Source: RI-106 sp964496875 (GTDB taxonomy: Bacteria > Cyanobacteriota > Vampirovibrionia > Obscuribacterales > Obscuribacteraceae). From it: a stretch of 64,000 nucleotides of DNA. Positions within the stretch are counted from its first letter, which is position 1. Every line of letters begins with the position of its first letter. The stretch lies in NCBI GenBank assembly GCA_964496875.1, contig CAZCBH010000002.1, forward strand, positions 120,185 through 184,184. Reading direction: 5' to 3'. The notes beneath the pieces were generated by a model. It did no database searches. It saw only the letters and a list, made by a program, of their open reading frames with translations, and was not told the origin of the DNA. Shown here piece after piece: positions 33,761-43,465 of this stretch. Position numbers and translations under genes: made by a program.

Positions 33761-35539
33761 TTAGAAATTCTCGACTCTTTTCTGAACATAGATTTTGCCG
33801 TTCGACCAAAGCAGGCTGCTCCAGTACGGAACTGTGAATTCGGTCACATAGTGTTCCGTTGGAACATGACTGATCAAATAATCATCGCCGCGCACGGGCC
33901 ACCATCGCCATTGATTTTGTGGGGCTCGTCCTTTCCATTTTTCTTGAATGGTTACGGTCTTATTTTTTCTATCTGTCACCGATCTCAAAATCAGTTTATC
34001 GACATGCCTGTATTCCGCTCCTCCCTCGATCCGATCAGGGTTTATTCCTTTTGCTTTCAACAACTCTATCGCTGTCCAGCGAGCACGGTTCCAGCTCATG
34101 TAGTGTTGTTGAGCACAGCTACTCCAGAGCGCTGTGCAGGCAATCAGGCTGCCCATTAGTAAAGTGGCGAACCATCCCGGTTTCAGGTTCCAGTTTTTCC
34201 AGGCAAGAGCGATGCAGACCAAACCGTAGGGAACGAGAGTAAGATAGTATCTATCGAAACCCTTGACCTGAAGCAGAGTGCAGGTAAAGATAGTCATTGT
34301 CGAAAGAGCGAAAGTTAGATAGGCTTTCTGCAAGGAAAAGTGCGGCTCTTCTTTTGCGCCGGGCAGGCTGAGCAGTCCCAGGCACGTGATATAGAGCCAG
34401 GCGCCGGCAGAGGTTAATGCGGTGAGCAGAAGCATTTGCCAGGACTCGGCCTCTGGCAGGCTCTGGCCAATCACAGTATGGGGGCCAAGGGCCGGAAATC
34501 TGAGGAGATTCATGTTGTAGGGCATCAAATCTTTATCCTGGAGCACTGCGTTCAACAAAACGGCAATGATCATGGCGGAAGCTACACTCACCACCAGAGA
34601 TCGTCCTCTTGAGCGCCCGATTTTTTCTATGGCGACCGGTATCACCACAAGAAGAGGTAGAAAGAATAAACCAAGGTAGAAAATGCAGTGAATCAATTGT
34701 TCGTTGTATGCTGTCAGAGCTTGCCATGAATGGCTTCCGAAGATATTCAGTGCTTTATCTTTGAGTCGTTCACCCAGTATCTCCATATAGGCTGAATTGT
34801 CGAGCAGCATCCGGTTAGCGGTTCGGTAGATGAGCAAGGCTGTCGCCGGAAGCCCCAGAAGCCAGGTCGCCTGGCGGATGATGGTGCCGGAGTCGAGTCG
34901 TTTTAGAATGGTGGTGTATAGAAGTAGAATCAGATTCGGCAGCAATAGAAGAATATTGATCTGGCGTACCAGTATGCTTGCGGCTAGAAACAATGCAGCG
35001 GTAGCGATTGTTTTAGTCGAGCCGGATTTGATGCCGCGTATGAGAAAGTAGAGATGGAATATTGTCAGGGTGGTAAAGGGTATATCGGTCATGAATGAGT
35101 ACGAGAGGTTGACTACCAATGGGTTGACCGCAAACACCAGGGCGAAAAGACCTGCCTTCGCTCGATTCAATCCGATCTCCCGGGTGAGAAGAAATACTGC
35201 CCATACTCCAGCGAGGGAGAAGAACAAGGTCGATATTCTGAGAACCTCATAAGAGAAGCCGAAAAGCGCTGACCATAAGAATCCCCAGAGGATATGGAGA
35301 TAGCAAGAGGCTATCGAGGCGTCCAGTTTGAGTATGCCGGTCTCTATGAGGTCTCTGACAGGAATTGCATAGAAGGCGTCGTCGTTGAGAGGAAAGTTGC
35401 CACCATAACCGATGAAGCATATGTTGAACAATGAATAGAGAATTGCCGCTGCTATGGGGATCCAGGAGATCCAAGATATTTTTTTTTCGGTTTTTATCCC
35501 GGTTTTCTTGATACCGGATTCAACGGGAGCCGACAGCAC
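33761..35539 (-). CDS. GT39-family (PMT_2) membrane glycosyltransferase, copy 2
   Basis: This is a 592-residue polytopic protein with about 11 transmembrane segments. The GT-C signature is an acidic pair in the first outer loop, GGNFPLNDDAFYAIPVRDL, followed by the conserved Asp in SYSFMTDIP. Such enzymes transfer a sugar from a polyprenyl-phosphate donor to protein or lipid acceptors outside the membrane. The C-terminal soluble part (RWTAIELLKAKGINPDRIEG) is shared with the neighbour. The start is GTG at 35539, preceded by AAGGGG; it overlaps the end of the upstream paralogue by 20 bases. Tandem duplication with translational coupling is likely. Confidence 0.85.
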   Translation of the reverse strand: MLSAPVESGIKKTGIKTEKKISWISWIPIAAAILYSLFNICFIGYGGNFPLNDDAFYAIPVRDLIETGILKLDASIASCYLHILWGFLWSALFGFSYEVLRISTLFFSLAGVWAVFLLTREIGLNRAKAGLFALVFAVNPLVVNLSYSFMTDIPFTTLTIFHLYFLIRGIKSGSTKTIATAALFLAASILVRQINILLLLPNLILLLYTTILKRLDSGTIIRQATWLLGLPATALLIYRTANRMLLDNSAYMEILGERLKDKALNIFGSHSWQALTAYNEQLIHCIFYLGLFFLPLLVVIPVAIEKIGRSRGRSLVVSVASAMIIAVLLNAVLQDKDLMPYNMNLLRFPALGPHTVIGQSLPEAESWQMLLLTALTSAGAWLYITCLGLLSLPGAKEEPHFSLQKAYLTFALSTMTIFTCTLLQVKGFDRYYLTLVPYGLVCIALAWKNWNLKPGWFATLLMGSLIACTALWSSCAQQHYMSWNRARWTAIELLKAKGINPDRIEGGAEYRHVDKLILRSVTDRKNKTVTIQEKWKGRAPQNQWRWWPVRGDDYLISHVPTEHYVTEFTVPYWSSLLWSNGKIYVQKRVENF

Positions 35540-37373
35540 TTTCAGACCCCTTTTCGGTTACCGAGAGGTCGGGGCTCTCTTTTACCGAATCATGTTTCAG
35601 GATGAGCAGCTCTTCGAATTTCCAGGGGAGAATAGTTTTGATTGGCACCGTTGCCAGTGTCGAGTAGTTATCTATCGGTTTGAAGGAAATTACATAGTCA
35701 TCACCTTGAACAGGCCACCAGCGCGATTTGCTGCCAGGCCAGCGACCTTTGTAGCGGAAGTGCAACTGGTGTTTGCCATTTCCTATTTCGAAGCAGTTCC
35801 AGAGTTCTATCTTTTTATACATGTTGTATTCGGCGCCTCCGTCGATGCGCGCCGGGGAGATTCCGGCTTTTTCCAGAATCTCCGCAGCCTGCCACCGGGA
35901 GCGGTTCCAGCTCATATAGTTATATTCCTGTCTGGTGGTTTCGAATCCGAACAGCAAAAAGAGAATCAGGGAAGGTACAAGCAGGATGCGCAATTTCAGC
36001 ATATTCATGCCTATTGCCAGGCAGAGCAGAGTGGGAATCAGCGCTTCGATAACATAGCGGTCGTAGCCTCGTATTGAAGTGTTGATGGTAACGAAGCCCA
36101 GGACGGTACCGAGCACTAGAAAACAGAATATTGAAGCCAGGGTTCTTTCATATTCCTGCTTCTGGGGTGATTTCAAGCCAGAGAACAGTTTCTCGCAGGC
36201 TGACAGAAGTACGATCAAAAGTCCTGTATAGCCAAGCAATGCCGCCGCTGTCGTTGGTTCATGGACCGTAAAGTCGACCGATTCGAGCTGACCGATCAAG
36301 CCGGCAGCGCCGATTTCGTTCACATTCCAGATGTTTCTAAAGATCGGAATCCGAACGAAGTGGTGGATCACTTCATAGAGAAATGCGGATGAGAGAAGTG
36401 CCATAACAAGATGAATCGATCTGAGACTCTTCAATGGGAATCTGGCCTTCTCGAAATTAAAGACCGAGATTATCAAAGGCAGAGCGAACAAGCCCAAATA
36501 GGAGCCGACGACGCTGAGCTGAAGGAAGAAGACTTTGATCAAAGAAAGTGGTGCGGAGAGCGAATAGGCTAGATAGTTTTTTAGAAGATCCTTGTGATAT
36601 CTGTAGGCCTCCACCATCCAGGCGGAGCTTTCCATGAGCCTGTCCGAGATCAGAATCGCTACCAGGGGTAAGACCATCGGAAGGGCTGCAAGCCAGTTTG
36701 GCAGGCGTTTTTTATATCCAAGGAAGGTGAGAGCCGCCAGGCTGGCAGGCAAGAAAATAACATTGCTCTGTCTTGTCAGTACCGCCAGGGTAAGCATGAC
36801 CGCAGACAACTCAAAAGCTTTCGAAGATCCCCGGGTGATACCGCGCACGAAAAAGTAGATATAGAACGCTGTCAATGTCGAGGCGGTTATATCGGTCATG
36901 AAGCTGAACTGCAGATTGACCATTATCGGGTTGACTGCGTATAGCGCCGCGCAAGCCCCAGCCAGACTTCGTCTTACTTTGAGCTCCCTGGCGGTAAGAA
37001 ATATGGCTATGACCGAAAGAAAGCCCATGGTCAGGTTGACCGACCGTAAAACTTCGAAGGAGAATCCGAACAGTTTGCTGGCGAGAGCACCAACAAGGAT
37101 GTGCAGGTAGCAAGCGGAGCCCGAGGCGAAGAGTTGCAACTCGCCGGTCTTCAGGAAATGCTGTACCGAAAGACCATAAACGTAGTCGTCATTGATTGGA
37201 AAGTTGCCCTGGTTCGAGATGACAAGGATATTGAGCAAATAGTAGATTATGGCGCCGCCAAAAGGCAGCCAGCTCATAAAGCTCTCTTTCGGGTCTTGGC
37301 CCGGTTTGAAGATGGATTCTACGGAGCCGGGGGACGACTCTTGCGATATTTCCAGGGTTTGTTCGGATAGCAT
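35520..37373 (-). CDS. GT39-family (PMT_2) membrane glycosyltransferase, copy 1
   Basis: This 617-residue paralogue of the downstream protein has the same layout: GNFPINDDYVYGLSVQHFLK with the acidic pair, QFSFMTDITAST in the second loop, about 11 membrane segments, and a C-terminal part with RWQAAEILEKAGISPARIDG. The shared, collinear motifs over the whole length indicate duplication. It is expected to use a polyprenyl-phosphate sugar. The start ATG at 37373 is clear. The two copies overlap by 20 bases and form one operon; downstream there is the bidirectional terminator at 33723. Confidence 0.85.
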   Translation of the reverse strand: MLSEQTLEISQESSPGSVESIFKPGQDPKESFMSWLPFGGAIIYYLLNILVISNQGNFPINDDYVYGLSVQHFLKTGELQLFASGSACYLHILVGALASKLFGFSFEVLRSVNLTMGFLSVIAIFLTARELKVRRSLAGACAALYAVNPIMVNLQFSFMTDITASTLTAFYIYFFVRGITRGSSKAFELSAVMLTLAVLTRQSNVIFLPASLAALTFLGYKKRLPNWLAALPMVLPLVAILISDRLMESSAWMVEAYRYHKDLLKNYLAYSLSAPLSLIKVFFLQLSVVGSYLGLFALPLIISVFNFEKARFPLKSLRSIHLVMALLSSAFLYEVIHHFVRIPIFRNIWNVNEIGAAGLIGQLESVDFTVHEPTTAAALLGYTGLLIVLLSACEKLFSGLKSPQKQEYERTLASIFCFLVLGTVLGFVTINTSIRGYDRYVIEALIPTLLCLAIGMNMLKLRILLVPSLILFLLFGFETTRQEYNYMSWNRSRWQAAEILEKAGISPARIDGGAEYNMYKKIELWNCFEIGNGKHQLHFRYKGRWPGSKSRWWPVQGDDYVISFKPIDNYSTLATVPIKTILPWKFEELLILKHDSVKESPDLSVTEKGSESAVGSR

Positions 37374-37485
37374 GGAGAACAGTCCTGCCCTTTTATTGCA
37401 GATATCAAGGGTAGAGCATCTCCAGGCAGTTTGCGTTAATAACTCACACTGATTAAGAGTAAATCCTTCTTATGTATATATAAGA

Positions 37486-37516
37486 AAGCGATGTCAGCCG
37501 AATGGTGACATCGCTT
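37486..37516. terminator. Stem-loop between the small peptide and GT39 genes
   Basis: A perfect 11-bp inverted repeat, AAGCGATGTCA/TGACATCGCTT (37486-37496 with 37506-37516), has a 9-base loop. On the minus strand it lies 25 bases after the small-peptide stop at 37541 and is followed by TTTCTTATAT, consistent with a terminator for that gene. On the plus strand it is followed by CTCTTTTG. It could also insulate the GT39 operon, whose promoter lies just downstream on the minus strand. Confidence 0.65.
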
Positions 37517-37540
37517 CTCTTTTGATTTCGTTTACTCTAA

Positions 37541-37678
37541 CTAGCTTGGAAGAATGGGAATGATTCCATTAGACGGGCTGCTTCTTCCACCGCCGGCATC
37601 TGCTTCATTAGCGCAGAAAAGACCGACAAGGAGTGCAAAAAGCACAACCAAACCGAGAGTTTTCTTGTATTTATCCAT
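37541..37678 (-). CDS. Small secreted peptide, 45 residues
   Basis: This is a short gene encoding a basic start (MDKYKKT), a hydrophobic core (LGLVVLFALLVGLFC), a signal-peptidase-like site ANEADA|GG near residue 28 and a mature peptide of about 17 residues rich in Gly, Ser, Pro and Ile (SSPSNGIIPILPS). GAGG lies in GAGGATC, with good spacing before the ATG, and a stem-loop terminator lies 25 bases after the stop. The presence of a ribosome-binding site, signal peptide and terminator supports a real gene despite its size. Function unknown; the context is envelope glycan genes. Confidence 0.65.
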   Translation of the reverse strand: MDKYKKTLGLVVLFALLVGLFCANEADAGGGRSSPSNGIIPILPS

Positions 37679-37947
37679 TGGAGCTGGATCCTCTTCTGTA
37701 CGATACGTAGTAATTCAGTCTTTTGAATTGATCTGCTGCTTAGTGAACCACAGATTCGCCGTCTATTATGCCCTATTGACAAGGTGGCGACCCGATCCGG
37801 ATAACGCTTGTTAAGAGAAAGTTTCTCCATGCTGCTTCCCGTCCGCCTTCTTTCCCGGCGCTTGAGACAGGAACCCGGTCGATTTGCAAAAGCTTAATTA
37901 TTGTTCAGTTAGGATTATTTGATATGCGGTTTATATAAACAGGGATG

Positions 37948-40668
37948 TCAACTGTCTTTCTGTTTTGCTGAGGAACTGTTTCTCTTCAGCAGGGCTCCTG
38001 CAATAACCAATATGAGTCCGCCCAGAAAGGTAAGTGCTAATGCCAACCCGAACTTCAGTGAATCTGGAAAGTAGTCGAATTCAATTTGATGGTGACCGGA
38101 TTTTTCTATGGGCACCGCCCGGAATAGATAGTTTGCCCGCAAGATCTTGCAATCATACTCTCCATTCAGGCGCGCTCTCCAGCCTGGATACCAGGTGTCG
38201 GCTAGAACCAGATATCCTGGTCCTTTGCATTTGAGGTCGATTGTCACTTTATTGGGACCCGGTCGTCTCAGGCTCACTTCGGGCTTAGAGTCATTAGTCC
38301 CTTCGAGTTTCGGAGACGGTAGAGCGATCGATGGAGCCTCTTCAAGCAGCACTTTTTTCAGCGGGTCGAAAGCTTCGCTTTTCAGGACAGCGAGAATTTT
38401 TGATCTGTCTTTTACAACAATTGCTTCTTGTACGAAAAATGCCACAGGCAGTGCCTCCAGGTTCTCGTAGATTCTGTATCCATTTTTATCTTCGAAAAGC
38501 AGCTTGAATCTTGAAGCGCTGTCTTGCGGCAGCCTTCCACAAGAAGTCTTTATCAATACAGGGTGATTTTTAAATAGATCCGGTTTCTCTTCCGAGCCTT
38601 TGAGATAGTTCTTATTCTCTCTCAATTTCAAACGGATTCCGGGATAGACGACCTCACCTTCAGTCAGGCTTTCTGAAACCGGTATCGAAATCGGTATCAG
38701 CTCTGAGTCGACCGTCTTTGAGATAAACTGCCAGGGGCTGCTCCAGATCTCCTTTCCATCTTCGGAAAAGAGTCCATACTGAAGCTCCTGATCTTTGTCT
38801 CTCTTTTTCTTGATCGCTATGAATCCATAGATAGCTTTTCGGGCGGGAAGATAGTTGAATACGTTTTCGGTATCACTTCGGCGAACTCTGAAATCTTTAT
38901 CGACGGGTCCCAGCGGCGGAACATCAGCGATCACATACTTTACTGCGGCGTAGTTAATTAAGCGGTTCAGTTTTGTGCTGTTGAAGCCCCATAGATAAAG
39001 ATCGTGTTTTTCGGCTCCGGCCGCTTTTAGAAAGTTCAGATAGCGCTCGGGGAAAAACGGGTTATAGAGTCTTAAATCGCTGGTGCCGAATATTTGATTG
39101 TTGTTTGGTAGATAAGTATGAATGCCTGTGGCCAGGCTCCGTCCATCCAGTTCTTTCAGTTTCTCGATTATCTCCGGGCATTTGTATAGAAAGGGCTCGC
39201 CCGGCTGCATCGCAAGTGCGGCGAAAGAATACTGGGAGCCAAGATTGAAAAGCACCAGAAGAGAGGCAAGAGGGCTAGAGATTGAGGCTTTTTGTCCTGA
39301 TGAAAAGAAGATAAGCACTGCTATCAGCGCAAATGTCGCGATCAAGCTTGCCGTTTTTAATTCGGGCGCGTCGGAGAGCATTGTCGACAGAGGCGGGACG
39401 TAGAGATTGTCGACATTGAAATCTGTCAGTCTTTTGGCGATAACGCTGAGCAGAATCGGTGTCGCTGCCACAATAATCGCCGAAGCGACGGCTGTTTTGA
39501 TTTTATTGTTTGCTTGTTCCGGGTCATGCATAAGGGTATCGAGACCGCAGGCTCCCAAAAGTGTTGCTGCCAGTAGAAAGAGCGGAATCGCGTAGGACGG
39601 CACCAGAGCCGAAAGGGGGCCAAGGGCAATCAACTTTGCCAGGGGACCTGGCTGGGATACGAAAAGAAAAGACAACGCCAGAAGGGTAAAGAGGATGTTT
39701 TTGAAGCGATTCTTAGAATAGATAATTGCCACCGGAATCAGTGCGGTTATGAGCGCACCCGGATATGGTGCCTCACGGCCGTTCGCCGGATAGAGTTGAT
39801 TGAGGATTAGAGCGAGCCAGTCGAGCGGTCTGCCACCCATGGAAACACCGTCGGTTTTGTAACTGGTGCTGTTTGCAATAAATTCTATAAAGCAACAAAG
39901 TAAAGGCGCGCAAAGACAGATAGCGGTAAGGGCGACAAGACCGAGTTTCTTAATTGCCTCAAGTTTCGCTCCCTGGAAAGTAATGAGCAGATAAAAGAAA
40001 GTCGAAAATGTTATGGCATAGAACGAGCATTCCGGATGCATTGTATAGACCAGGAGTGCGCAGCCGGCACCGGATAAAATCGAAACGTAGACGGAGTCTC
40101 TTCTTGCGAGATTGACGAATAGTAAAAGTGCAACCGGATAAAGAGCGAAGTGATTGGGAAGCTCGCAGTACCACAGATAAAATGGTGCAAAGTTATAGGC
40201 CAGCGCAGCCATCAGAGCTGCGGGTCTGGCCAGGGCCAGGGATCTTGCCAGATAGAAGAGAGCGAAGCATCCTATCGCAACCTCGAGCACAATGCCCAGG
40301 TTGTACCAGTAGAAGTTGGATACAGGAAAGAACAGTCGCAGGGGAGAGAGGAGAAAGGTCTGGGGGTCACCCACCAGGGGTTGTCCGCAGCCGTTGTCGG
40401 GATTCCAAAGCGGCAGATTTCCCTCTTTGAGCAGGCGTTCGGTCAGAAAGCTCACCGGCGCATGGAGCTGATAAAGGCTCGGATCGAAGGCGCATCCATA
40501 GGAGGCGCTTTTCATCGAGGGATCAAAAAGAGAATCCGCCTTTTCTACCAGACCTATCTTGGATACCGGTTTGCCCTGGAGAATCGTTTTATGATAAAAG
40601 GCTGTAATAATTACCACAATCGCGAAAACATAGATGATGTCTTTCGCAATAATGTCGACCTTTTTCAT
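37948..40668 (-). CDS. YfhO-family membrane protein (GT-C-like)
   Basis: This 906-residue protein has about 13 transmembrane helices and a large C-terminal outer domain. The N-terminal loop motifs are those of YfhO: LPLWNPDNGCGQPLVGDPQT followed by FLLSPLRLFFP, and the membrane core includes PSYAIPLFLLAATLLGACGL. The C-terminal end PGYLVLADTWYPGWRARLNG is the typical YfhO finish. In Gram-positive bacteria YfhO/CsbB-type proteins glycosylate lipoteichoic acid from polyprenyl-phosphate sugars; here the acceptor is unknown. The DPM/GtrB-type transferase at 42470 could make its donor. About 270 bases without a gene separate it from the small peptide gene. Confidence 0.85.
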   Translation of the reverse strand: MKKVDIIAKDIIYVFAIVVIITAFYHKTILQGKPVSKIGLVEKADSLFDPSMKSASYGCAFDPSLYQLHAPVSFLTERLLKEGNLPLWNPDNGCGQPLVGDPQTFLLSPLRLFFPVSNFYWYNLGIVLEVAIGCFALFYLARSLALARPAALMAALAYNFAPFYLWYCELPNHFALYPVALLLFVNLARRDSVYVSILSGAGCALLVYTMHPECSFYAITFSTFFYLLITFQGAKLEAIKKLGLVALTAICLCAPLLCCFIEFIANSTSYKTDGVSMGGRPLDWLALILNQLYPANGREAPYPGALITALIPVAIIYSKNRFKNILFTLLALSFLFVSQPGPLAKLIALGPLSALVPSYAIPLFLLAATLLGACGLDTLMHDPEQANNKIKTAVASAIIVAATPILLSVIAKRLTDFNVDNLYVPPLSTMLSDAPELKTASLIATFALIAVLIFFSSGQKASISSPLASLLVLFNLGSQYSFAALAMQPGEPFLYKCPEIIEKLKELDGRSLATGIHTYLPNNNQIFGTSDLRLYNPFFPERYLNFLKAAGAEKHDLYLWGFNSTKLNRLINYAAVKYVIADVPPLGPVDKDFRVRRSDTENVFNYLPARKAIYGFIAIKKKRDKDQELQYGLFSEDGKEIWSSPWQFISKTVDSELIPISIPVSESLTEGEVVYPGIRLKLRENKNYLKGSEEKPDLFKNHPVLIKTSCGRLPQDSASRFKLLFEDKNGYRIYENLEALPVAFFVQEAIVVKDRSKILAVLKSEAFDPLKKVLLEEAPSIALPSPKLEGTNDSKPEVSLRRPGPNKVTIDLKCKGPGYLVLADTWYPGWRARLNGEYDCKILRANYLFRAVPIEKSGHHQIEFDYFPDSLKFGLALALTFLGGLILVIAGALLKRNSSSAKQKDS

Positions 40669-40807
40669 GAAAAGCTTTCGTCCACAGCTGATAGGGACTG
40701 ATCATAGCATCTGAGATTAGACGGTTTTTTCATGCCTTAAATAAGATCCTTCTCTCCAAGAAGCCAAGGGGCTTATTCTTATCTGATTACCGACGAGAAT
40801 TTGAAAG

Positions 40808-42415
40808 TTGCAGAGTGAGGATAAAGCAGCAGAGCTTCAACCGGGGGTGTTCTATGTAGTCTCCGCTTTGTTTTTGTCGGCCGGGCTTTTCTATGTTTAC
40901 AAAATTTGCTCGGTGGTCGTACCTGCTTATGACCTCGGTCTGATTCCTCTGGGCAGCGATCTGATCTTGCACGGTGGTCATCTTTACAGGGATCTGCATA
41001 CGGTAATGCTGCCCGGCTCTTACTTGTGGCTGGCGTTTCTCTTCTCTTGCTTTGGTGTCTCCATGTCCGTATGCCAGGTTGCCACCACCGGCACCATCTT
41101 CGGCTGCGGACTGGTTCTTCTTTTGATAGCAAGAAAGTTCGTGCGTTCTCTTGCGGTTTTCATACCTTCGGCTTTGCTTTTCGTTCTGGGCGCATATGCC
41201 AACCCTTACTCTTCTCACCACTGGGATTCTCTCTTTCTTGTGCTCCTTTTCGTCTTTTTTCTGCTTCAGATCGAGGCATCTCATTCTGAGAGCTCCAGGA
41301 GCGCAGCTGGCACGAGCAAGCGCCTCCTGGCTCTTGCCTGCGGTTTGTGCGGCGGTCTTGCGGTTGTATGTTATCAAAGTCAACTATTGCCGGTGACAGT
41401 CGGTCTGGCCGCTTATTATGCAGTTGTGCGCAGCCGGCCGGGCAACTCGGGGGTAATGCTTCCATGCCTGGTCGGAGCCCTTTTGCCTGTAGTATCGGTT
41501 GTCTTCTTTTCGATACTCGCCGGGGATTTCGCTTTTATGCTGGACTCAACTATCACTTTCGTTTTGAAGAGTTATTCGGAGGTCAATAGAGTCGCTTATG
41601 GTTGGTCGGTGTTCGAGATTCCTGTGCTCGGCTCCCTTTCGACATTCTCTGCATTGCTTGCCGCTTTGCCTTATGGTGTTGTAAGACTCGCACCGTTTCT
41701 GGTGCTGGCTATGCTTGTCGTCGCTTCTTTCAAAATCGGTACTATCAGCCTGGAGCGCCTTATCAAAACTCATCCTGCTTTGTTCCTTTTACTCGCCTGC
41801 AGCGCCGGTCTGTTTATTGCCGAGCTGCATAAGCCGGATTTCAAAAGGTTGTTGTTTGGAGAGCCACTTCTCTGGATTTTGCTTCTTGTTCTCGCCGCTC
41901 AATTGAGATACAGAAGTGCCCGGATACTGATTTCGACAACCTTTGTTCTCCTTGCCTGCGGGCTTGTGATCAACGCCAGGACATTATTGTCATTTTCAGA
42001 ACTGGGTGCATCAGAGTATAAAACAGCTCGTGGAGCGGTTCTTTCGCTGGTCGATCTTTCTGTCCTATCACGATTGTCTTCCCTTGCTTCCCCGGAAGAC
42101 ACTGCGGTAGTATATCCGTATGATACCGGTCTGCTTTTTTTGAGCGGTTTACGTTTCCCAGGGCGATTCCCGTTTCTGCAGTACGGTTATCACAGCCCAG
42201 AGCAGTTTCGGGAGACGATTGAGTCGATGGAGAAGGAGAACAATCGTTTTGTGGTGGTCAATCTCGCCATGACTACGGAGCTTTTCAAAGAGAGTGGCTT
42301 CGGCGGCTATGAGAGGCCTGATTCTGCGAAGCTTATATTCGAGCCGTATTTGAGACAGAATTTCAAAGCGCTGGGCGTTTTCGGGAATTACAAGCTCTAT
42401 ATTCGAGAGAGATGA
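40808..42415 (+). CDS. Polytopic membrane protein, GT-C-like
   Basis: This is a 535-residue protein with about 12 hydrophobic segments. The first outer loop holds an acidic site and a Tyr/Arg-rich motif (AYDLGLIPLGSDLILHGGHL, then YRDLHTVMLPGSY), as in GT39/GT87-type glycosyltransferases. The C-terminal part is a small soluble domain (RFPGRFPFLQYGYHSPEQFR). I cannot name a family with certainty. The start is a TTG at 40808, with an in-frame GTG at 40847 as alternative. It is followed after 54 bases by the GT2 gene on the same strand and probably belongs with it. Confidence 0.7.
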   Translation: MQSEDKAAELQPGVFYVVSALFLSAGLFYVYKICSVVVPAYDLGLIPLGSDLILHGGHLYRDLHTVMLPGSYLWLAFLFSCFGVSMSVCQVATTGTIFGCGLVLLLIARKFVRSLAVFIPSALLFVLGAYANPYSSHHWDSLFLVLLFVFFLLQIEASHSESSRSAAGTSKRLLALACGLCGGLAVVCYQSQLLPVTVGLAAYYAVVRSRPGNSGVMLPCLVGALLPVVSVVFFSILAGDFAFMLDSTITFVLKSYSEVNRVAYGWSVFEIPVLGSLSTFSALLAALPYGVVRLAPFLVLAMLVVASFKIGTISLERLIKTHPALFLLLACSAGLFIAELHKPDFKRLLFGEPLLWILLLVLAAQLRYRSARILISTTFVLLACGLVINARTLLSFSELGASEYKTARGAVLSLVDLSVLSRLSSLASPEDTAVVYPYDTGLLFLSGLRFPGRFPFLQYGYHSPEQFRETIESMEKENNRFVVVNLAMTTELFKESGFGGYERPDSAKLIFEPYLRQNFKALGVFGNYKLYIRER

Positions 42416-42469
42416 TTAAAAACTTGACATCAAGCGCCGCATCTATCTAAGAGTCAGTTTAGACAAGGC

Positions 42470-43465
42470 ATGAACAACTTGGGTATCCTTACGGCTACTC
42501 AGGATTTTTTTAAGGGAAAGCGAGTTTTGGTCTGCCTGAAGCTGAGTTTGGTTTTGCCGGTGTTCAATACCGGCTATTGTCTCGATGAACTTCATCAGAA
42601 GTTGATCGAGGCTATCGAGCAGATTACTTTGACCTTTGCGGATAGCTTCATCCTCGACCATGAGTTCGTCTATGTGGAGGACTGCGGTTCGGACCAGGCG
42701 TGGATTCGACTTACCCAGATGGCGGCTTCCGATCCCAGGGTCAGGGCATTTCGTCATCTACAGAATTACGGACAGCACGCTGCTATCGCCACCGGTCTTG
42801 CAAAAGCCGAAGGGGACCTGGTTGTGGTCATGGACGCCGACGGCAGGGACCCGCCTGCCGTGATAGCAGAGCTTCTCGATTCATATTTTGCAGGTCATGA
42901 AGTCGTTATTGGTGTTAGACGCCGAATTTCCGGTCGACCACTCCGCCGGGTGTGCAGCTTTGTCGTCCGGCGTTTTTTTCCAATTTACGAAAGATTGCCG
43001 AACGGAAAGCACTATGGCTCTCTCTGGTTGATAGCCGAAGAGGCGCGAATGAGATACCTGGCCGATCCTGATCGTTTCCGCTTCTCTCTCAAAGTGCTGG
43101 AGCGAATTCCCGTATCAATAGGTTTTGTCGATTATGACCAGGTCGGACAGGGGAACGAGAAGAGTTCTTATTCGCTTTCTAAACTGTTCAAGTTGTTCTT
43201 TCGTCTGCTTCCGGAAAAGATTCTGAGAAGATGGTCTATATGCTTCACTAGCGGTGTCATTGTTTCGTCTTCGTTGCTTGCGGTTTGTTGGGCATTTGGT
43301 ATCGAGCCAATCTTTCTCTATTCTCTTCTGGCTCTCTTTGCATTTTTTACCGTGGGCGCTATGACTGCTTATGTCGTCGGTACATTCAGAAATGACCGGG
43401 CACTATCTATTGCTGTTGTCGAGAGCGCTTCGCCTGCCTGTTTTTATGAGGAGGTATCGGTATGA
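42470..43465 (+). CDS. GT2-family glycosyltransferase (DPM1/GtrB-like)
   Basis: This is an enzyme of about 331 residues that makes polyprenyl-phosphate-linked sugars on the inner face of the membrane. It has LSLVLPVFNTGY, GQHAAIATGLAKAEGDLVVV and the metal site MDADGRDPP, close to the family's DADLQDPP. Two C-terminal transmembrane helices follow (SSSLLAVCWAFGIEPIFLYS and onward). The family normally begins at the KLSLVLPV strand, so the true start may be the TTG at 42527, which has AAGGGA upstream, instead of the ATG at 42470. It overlaps the next gene by 4 bases. It could supply donors for the GT-C proteins on either side. Confidence 0.88.
   Translation: MNNLGILTATQDFFKGKRVLVCLKLSLVLPVFNTGYCLDELHQKLIEAIEQITLTFADSFILDHEFVYVEDCGSDQAWIRLTQMAASDPRVRAFRHLQNYGQHAAIATGLAKAEGDLVVVMDADGRDPPAVIAELLDSYFAGHEVVIGVRRRISGRPLRRVCSFVVRRFFPIYERLPNGKHYGSLWLIAEEARMRYLADPDRFRFSLKVLERIPVSIGFVDYDQVGQGNEKSSYSLSKLFKLFFRLLPEKILRRWSICFTSGVIVSSSLLAVCWAFGIEPIFLYSLLALFAFFTVGAMTAYVVGTFRNDRALSIAVVESASPACFYEEVSV

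Noticed and set aside
37537..37830. Longer minus-strand frame (97 codons) overlapping the 45-residue peptide gene
   Set aside because: Its sequence has no signal peptide, no family similarity and poor composition, while the overlapping shorter frame has a ribosome-binding site, signal peptide and terminator.
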